Assembly: GCA_964352375.1 (NCBI GenBank)
Contig: CAYGSA010000015.1
Location: 1-30,559, forward strand
Length of the DNA stretch: 30,559 nt
Source: UBA1672 sp964352375
GTDB taxonomy: Bacteria > Pseudomonadota > Alphaproteobacteria > Micavibrionales > Micavibrionaceae
Direction: 5' to 3'
Shown: positions 1-7,756 of the stretch, in pieces
Numbering within the stretch: the stretch's first letter is position 1
How the letters are laid out: each line of letters begins with the position of its first letter
Notes under the pieces: generated by a model
Databases searched by the model: none
The model's input: only the letters and a program-made list of their open reading frames with translations
What the model was told of the DNA's origin: nothing
Position numbers and translations under genes: made by a program

Positions 1-1
1 A

Positions 2-226
2 ATTATTGAATATTGCGAGGGGCTTGCGCGGGATAAAGGGTGCGCTGAAATAGGGATTGGTGTTGGGCTAGATTCTTCATATGGCGCAGCGCAGCGTCTT
101 TATATTAAAATGGGCTACATTCCCGATGGGCAGGGGGTGAGTTATGATCGTAAACAGCTGACTCATGGTGAATTCAAGCCTGTGGACGATAATTTGTGCC
201 TTATGATGGTTAAACGGCTGGATTAA
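2..226 (+). CDS. GNAT-family N-acetyltransferase, C-terminal fragment
   Basis: An open frame enters from the left edge and stops at TAA 224-226, giving about 74 residues. The fragment reads as the end of a GNAT fold: a helix with ARDKGCAEIGIGV, then YGAAQRLYIKMGYIPDG, which is the usual 'A.rlY.k.GF' segment of motif B after the acetyl-CoA site, and a short C-terminal strand (NLCLMMVKRLD). GNAT enzymes move an acetyl group from acetyl-CoA to an amine. The substrate cannot be told from this part. The N-terminus lies outside the window. The next gene starts 70 bases downstream on the same strand and has its own ribosome binding site. Confidence 0.75.
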   Translation: MIEYCEGLARDKGCAEIGIGVGLDSSYGAAQRLYIKMGYIPDGQGVSYDRKQLTHGEFKPVDDNLCLMMVKRLD

Positions 227-296
227 TGCTTCCTTTTTACACAAAAAATGTGTTAAACCAGCGTCGTAATACTAATTTATCAGGAGTGCAGGGCAC

Positions 297-2987
297 ATGA
301 CGAAATGGGTTTATAGTTTTGGCAAAGAGAAGAATGACGGTGATGCAACGATGCGGAACCTTCTTGGCGGTAAGGGCAGTAATTTGGCGGAGATGGCTTC
401 GTTGGGGTTGCCCGTTCCTCCGGGCTTTACGATTACGACCGAGGTTTGCACGCATTACTATGATCATGGGCATGAGTATCCATCTGATTTAAAGGATCAG
501 GTTGAAGTTGCGCTTAAGCAAATTGAGAATTCTATGGGGATGGAATTTGGGTCTGCTGATAATCCTTTACTTGTTTCTGTCCGCTCTGGTGCGCGTGTTT
601 CTATGCCGGGGATGATGGATACGGTTTTGAACCTTGGTTTGAATGATGTGACCGTTGAGGGTTTGGCTAAAAAATCAAAAGATGAACGTTTTGCGTGGGA
701 TTCGTATCGTCGTTTTATTCAGATGTACGGTGATGTTGTTTTGGGCGTTGATCATCATGATTTTGAAGATATTCTTGATACGTATAAGCGTGATGAAGGT
801 TTGAGTCAGGATACGGATATTCCGGCGGAAGGCTGGAAAGAGATTGTTGCGAGCTTTAAGGAGCTGGTTGAACGTGAGCTTGGTAAGCCTTTCCCGAGTG
901 ACCCGAAAGAGCAGCTTTGGGGCGCGATTGGCGCGGTGTTTAGTTCCTGGATGGTTCCTCGTGCGATAACTTATAGAAAAATAAATGAAATTCCTGCGAA
1001 CTGGGGTACGGCGGTTAACGTTCAGTCTATGGTGTTTGGCAATATGGGCGATGATTGTGCGACGGGCGTTGCGTTCACGCGTGACCCTGCGACGGGTGAG
1101 AATTACTTCTATGGTGAATATCTTGTGAATGCGCAGGGTGAAGATGTTGTTGCGGGTATTCGTACGCCGCAATCTCTTACAATTCAGGGGCGTGAAAAAG
1201 AAGGTAGTGATATGCCTTCTATGGAAGAGATTATGCCGAAGGTTTTCAAGGAGCTTGATGGTTTGCGTCATCACCTTGAGGGACATTTCCGTGATGTTCA
1301 AGATATTGAATTCACCGTGCAGCAGGGCAAGCTTTATATGTTGCAGACGCGCTCTGGAAAACGTACGGCGGCGGCGGCGCTTAAGATTGCTGTTGATATG
1401 GTTTCCGAGGGTGTGATCAGCCAAGAAGAGGCGTTGATGCGCATTGACCCGCAAAGTCTTGATCAGCTTTTACACCCAACGCTTGATCCTGATGCGGAGC
1501 GTAATGTTGTCTCTAAAGGTCTGCCTGCATCACCTGGTGCTGCGGCTGGTAAGGTTGTTTTTACAGCTGATGAAGCAGAAAAACAGAAGAAGGCTGGTGA
1601 GGCGGTTATTTTATGCCGTCAGGAAACATCGCCCGAAGATATTCACGGCATGCATGCGGCGGAGGGAATTTTGACCTCTCGTGGTGGTATGACCAGCCAT
1701 GCGGCGGTTGTTGCGCGCGGTATGGGAAAGCCCTGTGTTGCGGGCGCGGGTGATTTGCATATTGATCAGAAGTCTAAACTTATTCGTAAGGGTGAGGTTG
1801 ATATCAGAGAAGGTGATATTATCACAATTGATGGGGCAACGGGCGAGATTATGATTGGTGAAGTTGCCACGATTAAGCCTCAGCTTTCTGGTGATTTTGG
1901 TGTGCTTATGGGATGGGCTGATGCGCGTCGCCGTATGGCTGTGCGTGCGAACGCTGAAACTGTTTTAGATGCGCAAACTGCTTTGGATTTTGGAGCAGAA
2001 GGGATTGGGCTTTGCCGTACGGAGCATATGTTCTTTGATGCGCAGCGTATTCAAAATGTGCGTGAGATGATTTTTGCAGGAAATGAAAAAGATAGACGCG
2101 TGGCGCTTGATAAGTTGCTTCCGGCGCAGCGCTCTGATTTTGAAGATTTGTTCAAAGTGATGGATGGTTTGCCTGTGACGGTGCGTTTGCTGGATCCGCC
2201 GCTTCATGAATTTTTACCGCATGAGGAGAGAGATATTAAATCGTTCTCAAAGGCAGCAGGTATTGATGTAGATGAGGTGAGACGCCGTTTGGGTGAGTTG
2301 ACGGAAACGAACCCGATGCTTGGTCATCGTGGGTGTCGTCTTGGCATTACGTTCCCTGAAATTTATGAAATGCAGGCGCGGGCTATTTTTGAAGCGGCTG
2401 TTGATGCTGGGACGAATGTCATTCCAGAGGTGATGATTCCTTTGGTCGGTGCGAAGAAAGAGCTTGAGTTGATGCGCGCTGTTGTTGATAAGGCGGCGGA
2501 GGCTGTGTTTGCTGAAAAAGGTTCTCGCGTTTCTTATCTTGTTGGGACGATGATTGAGCTTCCGCGTGCGGCGCTGACGGCGAATGAGATAGCGGAATGT
2601 GCGGACTTCTTTAGTTTTGGAACGAATGATCTGACACAAACCGCACTGGGGATGAGCCGTGATGATGCGGCGAATTTCCTTTCTGATTATGTTGGTAAGG
2701 GCATTTACGAGCGTGATCCGTTTGTGTCGATTGATGTTGATGGTGTGGGCGCTTTGGTTGAGATTGCGTGCGAAAAAGGCCGCTCTGTGAATTCCGATAT
2801 CAAGCTTGGGATTTGTGGTGAGCATGGCGGTGACCCTGCCTCTATCGCATTCTGTGAGAGTGTTGGTTTGGACTATGTCTCTTGCTCTCCGTATCGGGTG
2901 CCGATTGCCCGTTTGGCCGCGTCACAATCTGCGATTCGTGAAGGAAAAACGAAGACGGTTCCGCTTGAGGATAAGAAGCGGGCATGA
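297..2987 (+). CDS. ppdK: Pyruvate, phosphate dikinase
   Basis: This 896-residue protein has the full length of bacterial pyruvate phosphate dikinase, which interconverts pyruvate, ATP and Pi with phosphoenolpyruvate, AMP and PPi in the cytoplasm. Seen in order: an N-terminal ATP-grasp domain (WVYSFG near the start, GGKGSNLAEMASLGLPVPPGF at about 25-45), the swivelling phosphohistidine domain with GGMTSHAAVVARG carrying catalytic His468, and the C-terminal PEP/pyruvate barrel ending in GICGEHGGDP (Cys840) and SCSPYRVPIARLAA. The start ATG at 297 has AGGAG at 282-286, a normal spacing. The gene stands alone between a GNAT fragment and an unknown gene, so no operon partner points to its direction of use. 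It may serve gluconeogenesis or PPi-linked glycolysis. Confidence 0.97.
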   Translation: MTKWVYSFGKEKNDGDATMRNLLGGKGSNLAEMASLGLPVPPGFTITTEVCTHYYDHGHEYPSDLKDQVEVALKQIENSMGMEFGSADNPLLVSVRSGARVSMPGMMDTVLNLGLNDVTVEGLAKKSKDERFAWDSYRRFIQMYGDVVLGVDHHDFEDILDTYKRDEGLSQDTDIPAEGWKEIVASFKELVERELGKPFPSDPKEQLWGAIGAVFSSWMVPRAITYRKINEIPANWGTAVNVQSMVFGNMGDDCATGVAFTRDPATGENYFYGEYLVNAQGEDVVAGIRTPQSLTIQGREKEGSDMPSMEEIMPKVFKELDGLRHHLEGHFRDVQDIEFTVQQGKLYMLQTRSGKRTAAAALKIAVDMVSEGVISQEEALMRIDPQSLDQLLHPTLDPDAERNVVSKGLPASPGAAAGKVVFTADEAEKQKKAGEAVILCRQETSPEDIHGMHAAEGILTSRGGMTSHAAVVARGMGKPCVAGAGDLHIDQKSKLIRKGEVDIREGDIITIDGATGEIMIGEVATIKPQLSGDFGVLMGWADARRRMAVRANAETVLDAQTALDFGAEGIGLCRTEHMFFDAQRIQNVREMIFAGNEKDRRVALDKLLPAQRSDFEDLFKVMDGLPVTVRLLDPPLHEFLPHEERDIKSFSKAAGIDVDEVRRRLGELTETNPMLGHRGCRLGITFPEIYEMQARAIFEAAVDAGTNVIPEVMIPLVGAKKELELMRAVVDKAAEAVFAEKGSRVSYLVGTMIELPRAALTANEIAECADFFSFGTNDLTQTALGMSRDDAANFLSDYVGKGIYERDPFVSIDVDGVGALVEIACEKGRSVNSDIKLGICGEHGGDPASIAFCESVGLDYVSCSPYRVPIARLAASQSAIREGKTKTVPLEDKKRA

Positions 2988-3000
2988 AAAAATGACATAT

Positions 3001-3053
3001 TGTTTATCTTTGTAATACGATAAACACATAAGTTTGTGTGTTGTTTTTTATTT
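3001..3053 (+). terminator. AT-rich hairpin region after ppdK, possible weak terminator
   Basis: Two alternative hairpins follow ppdK. TGTTTATC (3001-3008) pairs perfectly with GATAAACA (3019-3026). AACACA (3023-3028) can pair with TGTGTT (3037-3042), and the latter is followed at once by a T-rich tract. The stems are short and poor in GC, and they compete for the same bases. Termination is therefore possible but weak, and read-through into the next gene is likely. Confidence 0.35.
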
Positions 3054-3064
3054 TGAGGTGTTTT

Positions 3065-3664
3065 ATGGACCAGTGGGCTGCTCTTGTAAGGACTTATTAT
3101 CGTGATGATGTTATGCTGGTCTGTGGTCTTGTTACTGAGGGCATAGGATTGGATGTGATTACCAGTACACGTAAGACGTTGCGTATTTTTGGTACGGCGG
3201 GCAATGGCAAAACTGCAGTTTCCGATGGTATAGTTACAGTGTGTTCGGATGAACATTCTTCTGGTTTTTTATCAGAGAATCCTTTGATGGAAGATGAGGA
3301 GTGTGATGCTGCTCTTCGTGAGATTAGTAAGACTTTCGCTGTTGATGGCAAGACGTGTATTATGACTCTTCACCATGATGATGGTGGTGATTTTGTTGAA
3401 ACGACTGCGGAACTTCCCGGGTTAGATTTTAGGATTTGTTTGAACTTGGATGAAGACTATGAGCCGTATGAACCGACAGATGGCGATATATCCATTAGCT
3501 TTACATCCTTGTCTGCAAAAAGTTGGCATAGAGAGTGGGCTATCCATATAAAAGATCCAGAATTGCAGACTGAGCATATGGCAAAAATTTTAGATGGTCT
3601 GCGTGCTCTTCATGATGATCTTAATAAGAGATATGGAGCTAGACCAAGTGAGTTCGATGTATAA
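3065..3664 (+). CDS. Acidic hypothetical protein, 199 aa
   Basis: I do not recognise this family. The frame is open from GTG 3038, but ATG 3065 is the better start because GAGGTG lies at 3055-3060. The product is about 199 residues, acidic and without a signal peptide or membrane segment, so probably cytoplasmic. It alternates hydrophobic strands (GKTCIMTLHH, LDFRICLNL, GDISISFTS) with acidic loops and ends in an amphipathic helix (MAKILDGLRALHDDLNKRY). Size, acidity and strand-rich layout resemble secretion chaperones of the CesT type, but no diagnostic motif is visible, so this is a weak analogy. It lies 77 bases after ppdK and converges on ygfZ with a 16-base gap. Confidence 0.7.
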   Translation: MDQWAALVRTYYRDDVMLVCGLVTEGIGLDVITSTRKTLRIFGTAGNGKTAVSDGIVTVCSDEHSSGFLSENPLMEDEECDAALREISKTFAVDGKTCIMTLHHDDGGDFVETTAELPGLDFRICLNLDEDYEPYEPTDGDISISFTSLSAKSWHREWAIHIKDPELQTEHMAKILDGLRALHDDLNKRYGARPSEFDV

Positions 3665-3680
3665 AATATTGTTTGTATTT

Positions 3681-4418
3681 TTACGATTTTATCAGAGCTA
3701 GCCCGATATCCTCGCAAGAGGAGCGCATTTCGCCGATTGTTTTACCGTCTTTTGTAATGGGTTCGCCGAATTGTGGCAGATGTCTCAGCTCTAAATCTTG
3801 AGGCGTTACTGTGCGGAGATGTTTCTTCGCGAGGCCGCGATAGTGCATGCGGGCGGTGAGTTCTTGGCCGACGTAGCAGCCTTTCTTGTAGTTAATCGCG
3901 TTTAAGTCATCCATGTTGTATTCTGCCATGGTTGATTTGTTTGGGATCATATCGCGGCTGCCGTCGGGGATGCATAGTTTTATGCGGTGTTTGTCCCATG
4001 TTTCGAATGGCTCTTCGGGGATGTTTGCGGGTTTTGTGACGTCGCGGAAACCGATGTCTGGGTGACGAGGGTCTTTGAATTTGAGTTGGTCTGAATTTCC
4101 GACATAAATTGCGATGTTGTCTGCGGCTTCGATCTTAATTTCGGCACGCAGCGCATACATTGTGAGCATTTTTTTGAGTTCGTGTACTCTTTCGCCACCT
4201 TCGCAATCAAGATATAATGTGTCATTTTCTTCGGTGATAAAAAAATCAAACATGAATTTACCTTGCGGTGTGAGCAGGCAGGCGTAGAGACATGGTTGCT
4301 TTTCGAGCAGATTGATATCATTTGTAATCAGGCCTTGGAGGAATGACTTACGATCTGCGCCCGAAATTTTCAGCAGGCCGCGATTAGGAAGTATTGTGTA
4401 ATAGGGTGTGTGGTTCAT
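3681..4418 (-). CDS. ygfZ: YgfZ/GcvT-like folate-binding protein
   Basis: The 245-residue product belongs to the COG0354 YgfZ family, tetrahydrofolate-binding proteins that support assembly or repair of some Fe-S clusters in the cytoplasm. The signature KGCYVGQE is present at residues 179-186 and includes the invariant Cys181. The N-terminal part (LLKISGADRKSFLQGLITNDI) matches the GcvT-like fold. It is shorter than the E. coli protein (about 326 residues), mostly because the C-terminal barrel is cut down, as in many alphaproteobacterial members. No strong Shine-Dalgarno sequence precedes ATG 4418. The terminator of the upstream leftward unit lies about 20 bases before the start, so this gene should have its own promoter or depend on read-through. 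Confidence 0.88.
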   Translation of the reverse strand: MNHTPYYTILPNRGLLKISGADRKSFLQGLITNDINLLEKQPCLYACLLTPQGKFMFDFFITEENDTLYLDCEGGERVHELKKMLTMYALRAEIKIEAADNIAIYVGNSDQLKFKDPRHPDIGFRDVTKPANIPEEPFETWDKHRIKLCIPDGSRDMIPNKSTMAEYNMDDLNAINYKKGCYVGQELTARMHYRGLAKKHLRTVTPQDLELRHLPQFGEPITKDGKTIGEMRSSCEDIGLALIKS

Positions 4419-4435
4419 CTTTAATATTTCCGCAT

Positions 4436-4469
4436 AAAAAAAGAGCTGGCAGATTGTACCAGCTCTTTT
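4436..4469 (-). terminator. Rho-independent terminator of the leftward yejA-like unit
   Basis: AAAAGAGCTGG (4439-4449) and CCAGCTCTTTT (4459-4469) form a perfect 11-bp stem with a 9-base loop. On the minus strand the stem is followed by a T-run that extends to 4436. It lies 20 bases after the stop of the 4490-5011 gene and just before the ygfZ start, so it closes the leftward transcript. Confidence 0.85.
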
Positions 4470-4489
4470 GGATTTTTAATTAAAAAATT

Positions 4490-5011
4490 TTATCTGTTCA
4501 AGTTATCGTAATCGCTTCTGCGTTTTTCAAACAACTTAATATTTTTTGCATCTTTACGGTATTTCGTATGGGTGCGTTTGTAATTTTCGCGCGCGCGTTC
4601 TTCAACTTCGAATGGGACGTATTTAATGCGTTCCCAGCCTTTTGAGCGCATGCAGCCTTCAAAGTCAATGTAGTCGCCATGTTCTGCGAAGAGCTCTTTG
4701 TCGCGCTCTGGCGTGTCCCAGCCTGCGAGGCGGGCTTCGACGTCATTGAGGACGATATTATCAACATATTCTGGGATTGCGTCACGAACAGCGCCGAGGC
4801 GTTCTAGTTCACGCAGTTCAACGACACAATGTGCAATGTTGCGGTTTAAAAGCTGTTGTGCTTTTGGGCCTTGAAGGTAAAGTTGTGAGGAGGCGTGGAC
4901 GCGCTGCCAATATTGTCCCTTATCTTCAATCTCGTCATTGACGCCGGCGAAAGATGGGAAAGAGAATGTCAGGACGAGGCCTGTGAGAAGAAAGAGACGC
5001 ATAATCATCAT
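4490..5011 (-). CDS. Small exported hypothetical protein with FEGCMRSKGW motif
   Basis: Function unknown. The frame stays open upstream to a TTG at 5074, but ATG 5011 (AAAGA a few bases before) or ATG 5002 gives a standard secretory signal, MRLFLLTGLVLTFSFPSFA, with a likely signal peptidase I cut before GVNDE. The mature part is about 150 residues, helical and charged. It contains two cysteines (CVVELREL and FEGCMRSKGWERIKYVP) that could form a disulphide in the periplasm. The FxGCMxxKGW block looks like a conserved motif of small alphaproteobacterial periplasmic proteins, an impression from memory. It follows the peptide-binding protein gene on the same strand and shares its terminator, so the two are probably co-transcribed. 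Confidence 0.72.
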   Translation of the reverse strand: MMIMRLFLLTGLVLTFSFPSFAGVNDEIEDKGQYWQRVHASSQLYLQGPKAQQLLNRNIAHCVVELRELERLGAVRDAIPEYVDNIVLNDVEARLAGWDTPERDKELFAEHGDYIDFEGCMRSKGWERIKYVPFEVEERARENYKRTHTKYRKDAKNIKLFEKRRSDYDNLNR

Positions 5012-5089
5012 TAATATCTTTATTTTGTTACTATAACCAAACAAGAGGATAGCAAGGATAACGGCTTTTCTCAATAGAATTATAACAAA

Positions 5090-6787
5090 TTACTGATTTT
5101 TCTTCATCCACCATGTTTCCAGTACAGCGCCATAGAGCGGAGTTTTCTCTGGGATGCCGATGTCTTTGTGGTGTGCGATATAGTCAGAGCCTTTGTAAAA
5201 TAGGGGGATAAAGATGTTTTGAGCGCGGATGATTTTATCGATGCTGTGTGCGTATTGTGTCAATTGTTCGTAGTCGGCGGCGTCTGCGATTTTTTGAGTT
5301 AAATCATCTAAATCAGGGGTGCAGATGCCGGAATAGTTGAAGCGTGCTTGTTCTTTTGCTGCGTCACATGACCAATAAAGCCGTTGTTCTGTTCCTGGAG
5401 AGAGGCTGTTTTGCCAATGGAACGCTATCATATCGTAATTGTATGATATTTTGCGGTTTTGGAATGTTGCGGCGTCAAGGTTGCGGATGCTCATTTTTAT
5501 ACCGAGGCGTTCTAGTGCGCGTTGATAGGTGAGGGCGATTTTTTCGTCTTTGGGGCTTGAAATGATCAGTTCGAATTCAAAGGGTTGGTCTGTTTCTTTA
5601 TTGACGCGTTTGCCGTCAACTATATTCCAGCCTGATGCGGTGAGGAGGTCTGACGCTGTTTTTAAACGCTTGCGAAAGCTATGCTGGGCTTGTTTCGATT
5701 GATCTGGGTCTGCGAGGACAGAATTTGGGAAGACGCTGTTTATGCGTGTGAAGCTTTCATCGAAGAGGTTTTTGGCGACCCATTCATGGTGAAAGGCGAG
5801 TGAGAGGGCTTTGCGAACTTTTGGGTCGTTGAAAGGCGGGCGGCGCATGTTAAAGATAAGCGCTTTGGCGCGTTCTGGGCGTTCATGTTTTAGCTCTGAT
5901 TTTATAAGCTCTTCTGAAATATCATTATATTGTGTGCGCCATTTGCTGATGTTCCATTCGCGGCGCAGGTTTAGGTCACCTTTTTTGAGTGCTTCGAGGG
6001 CGATTGTGTCGTCACGGTAGTAATCATAGGAGATTTGGTCGAAATTATAATGGCCAATATTTGCGAATAAATCTTTGGCCCAATAGTCTGGCACGCGTTC
6101 GTAGGTGATTTTGCGGCCTAGGTCGTATTCTTTCACCTTATAAGGGCCGCTGCCGAGTGGGATTTCAGTGAGGGCGGCGTCAAAGTCGTGATTTTTCCAG
6201 TAGGCTTTTGAGAGGATTGGCATCATGGCGACGATCATGACGGTTTCGCGGTCATGGCCCTCGCTAAATGTGAATTTTATGGTGTGAGTGTCTGAAATTT
6301 CTGCGCTTTCAATGAGACTGTAGATTTTACGCATGTTTGGGCGACCGTGTTCACGCAGGGTTTCGTATGAAAAGAGGACATCGTGTGCGGTTATGGGGCT
6401 TTTGTCGTGGAATGAGGCTCTGGGGTTGAGGTGGAAGGTGATGTTGGAGCGGTCTTCAGGGATGTCCGCTTTTTCCGCGATGAGAGGATAAAGGGTGAAT
6501 GGTTCATCCCAGACGCGGCGCATCAGACGATCATTGATTAGATTCATATTTAAAGGCGCTTGTCCCTTAAGGCTGAAGGGGTTGAGGGTATCAAACGTGC
6601 CGACGGCGGATTGTTTGAGTGTACCGCCTTTGGGGGCGTTTGGGTTTGCGTAGTCTGTGTGCGGGCTGTGCATGTTATATTTTGTATTGCCGTGCATGGC
6701 GAGGCCGAAGCTTTGCTTTTGGGCAAATGTTTCGGCGCTTAATATTGTAAGTATTATCGTAACGATTAAGATGTATAGTTTTTTCAT
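5090..6787 (-). CDS. YejA-like extracellular solute-binding protein, family 5
   Basis: This is the periplasmic receptor of a peptide ABC transporter. Taking ATG 6787 as start gives 565 residues with a clean signal peptide, MKKLYILIVTIILTILSAETFA. ATG 6799 is an alternative. The mature N-terminus (FGLAMHGNTKY, then DYANPNAPKGGTL and GTFDTLNPF) is typical of the YejA branch of family 5 proteins, which bind oligopeptides or microcin C-like compounds. Later blocks fit the family: PLIAEKADIPEDRSNITFHLNP, HDVLFSYETL, PLGSGPYKVKEYD and PPFNDPKVRKALSLAFHHEW. No permease or ATPase gene is adjacent, so the transporter partners must be elsewhere. The start codon interlocks with that of the divergent macro-domain gene. 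Confidence 0.9.
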   Translation of the reverse strand: MKKLYILIVTIILTILSAETFAQKQSFGLAMHGNTKYNMHSPHTDYANPNAPKGGTLKQSAVGTFDTLNPFSLKGQAPLNMNLINDRLMRRVWDEPFTLYPLIAEKADIPEDRSNITFHLNPRASFHDKSPITAHDVLFSYETLREHGRPNMRKIYSLIESAEISDTHTIKFTFSEGHDRETVMIVAMMPILSKAYWKNHDFDAALTEIPLGSGPYKVKEYDLGRKITYERVPDYWAKDLFANIGHYNFDQISYDYYRDDTIALEALKKGDLNLRREWNISKWRTQYNDISEELIKSELKHERPERAKALIFNMRRPPFNDPKVRKALSLAFHHEWVAKNLFDESFTRINSVFPNSVLADPDQSKQAQHSFRKRLKTASDLLTASGWNIVDGKRVNKETDQPFEFELIISSPKDEKIALTYQRALERLGIKMSIRNLDAATFQNRKISYNYDMIAFHWQNSLSPGTEQRLYWSCDAAKEQARFNYSGICTPDLDDLTQKIADAADYEQLTQYAHSIDKIIRAQNIFIPLFYKGSDYIAHHKDIGIPEKTPLYGAVLETWWMKKNQ

Positions 6788-7346
6788 GACAGTATTCATA
6801 TCAAATTCTGGTAAAGTCACAAAGCCGTTTCTTGAGCGTATCACGGTTGTGCGTGGAGATGTGTGCGCGCAAGAGGTTGGCGCGGTGGCGACGCTGATTC
6901 ATCAAAATATGGATTTTAAGGGAGCGATTAATAAGGTTTTGGCGGAACAGTGTGGTTATGATTTGGATGCGTTTATTTTGAGCAACATTCATAAGCCTAA
7001 AGTTGGTGAGGTTTATGCTTTGCCAGGTTGTGATTTGCCTGTGCGGCACATTTTGCTCGGGTTTTTGCCGCATTATCGCACCGAGTTTGATATGAATGAT
7101 TCTCATCTCTCTGGGGTAGTGCGGAATATGATGGATTTGGCGCGGTGTATGTTGCTCTCGCATGTTGCTTTTGGGACTTTTGGAAAAGATGTGAGCGGCT
7201 TTCCTGATGTGAAAGCCGCGCGTTTGGTGGTGCAGGGGATTACGGATCGTATGCAAGAAGGGGTTGAAGAGGTGCGCATTGTGTGCGACTCGCCTGAGAT
7301 AGAAGATGTGTTTAGAGATAAATTAGAGGTTATTGGTTGGTCGTAG
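6786..7346 (+). CDS. Divergent macro-domain (Appr-1''-p processing-like) protein
   Basis: The 186-residue product aligns by eye with a macro domain from end to end. The N-terminal strand ITVVRGDV (19-26) matches the usual 'I.v.qGDIt'. FKGAINKVL (44-52) sits where 'GVDGAIHrAAG' is expected. VGEVYALPGCDLPVRHILLGFLPHYR (73-98) matches the tGea..T.gy.Lp.k.viH.v.P block. VAFGTFGKDVSGFPDVKAARLVVQGI (127-152) matches the IAFPaistGvyGFP..kAA helix. Macro domains bind or cleave ADP-ribose. The NAAN residues after 'VDAIV' are replaced by TLIHQN, so ordinary activity is doubtful. The frame extends upstream to 6657, but ATG 6786 is the start that leads directly into the domain. Ribosome binding site support is weak. 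Confidence 0.75.
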   Translation: MTVFISNSGKVTKPFLERITVVRGDVCAQEVGAVATLIHQNMDFKGAINKVLAEQCGYDLDAFILSNIHKPKVGEVYALPGCDLPVRHILLGFLPHYRTEFDMNDSHLSGVVRNMMDLARCMLLSHVAFGTFGKDVSGFPDVKAARLVVQGITDRMQEGVEEVRIVCDSPEIEDVFRDKLEVIGWS

Positions 7347-7363
7347 ATTTAGATATAGAAAAC

Positions 7364-7684
7364 TTAGACAGGGTCAAGTGTTTGTGCTGCTTCGGCAGAG
7401 TGCCAGTATGACTTTTGTCCTTGTTGTGCTGATAATTTATCAAATGTTTCTAAAAATGGGTCTAATATAAGGCCTGAATTCACTTTATTACCTTCTATTT
7501 CTATGGCAGCTTTAATCTGCCCCCTTGAAATTTGGCCTTGTGTGTCCTTTTTCGTATCTAAATTATCTAGGACAGCCTTAAAATTTTCTGCCGAGGATAT
7601 CGATGAGTTTAATACTTTTACAACTATTGGCAGCATAGCAGCTTTAAATGCGCCATAATCCACTGTTTCATCTGGTTCGGGCAT
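7364..7684 (-). CDS. Hypothetical protein, 106 aa
   Basis: I do not recognise it. The start ATG at 7684 is preceded by GGATGA at a suitable distance, which supports translation. The protein is soluble and helical in its first half (YGAFKAAMLPIVVKVLNSSISSAENFKAVLDNL), followed by a Gln/Lys-rich segment (KKDTQGQISRGQIKAAIEIEGNK) and a short helix (DPFLETFDKL). There is no signal peptide, cysteine or known motif. It lies 72 bases downstream of the adenosine kinase gene on the same strand and could be its last operon member. It converges on the macro-domain gene with 17 bases between stops. Confidence 0.6.
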   Translation of the reverse strand: MPEPDETVDYGAFKAAMLPIVVKVLNSSISSAENFKAVLDNLDTKKDTQGQISRGQIKAAIEIEGNKVNSGLILDPFLETFDKLSAQQGQKSYWHSAEAAQTLDPV

Positions 7685-7756
7685 CGTTCATCCAAAGGCT
7701 ATTTTTAACGTTACCGGTACTTTATCAATTATGTTGCTTTTCTGCAACTTTGCGCT

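Noticed and set aside
239..253. ACACA-AAAAA-TGTGT hairpin between the GNAT fragment and ppdK
   Set aside because: The stem is short and AT-rich, and no T-tract follows, so neither terminator nor regulator can be supported.
675..1454. A 259-codon open frame opposite ppdK
   Set aside because: Same reason: it is a codon-bias shadow of ppdK with Arg/Asn/Thr-rich composition and no recognisable domain.
7733..7748. GTTGC-TTTTCT-GCAAC hairpin between the kinase gene and the 106-residue gene
   Set aside because: The 5-bp stem lacks a T-run in the direction of transcription, so it is not a convincing terminator and may be chance.
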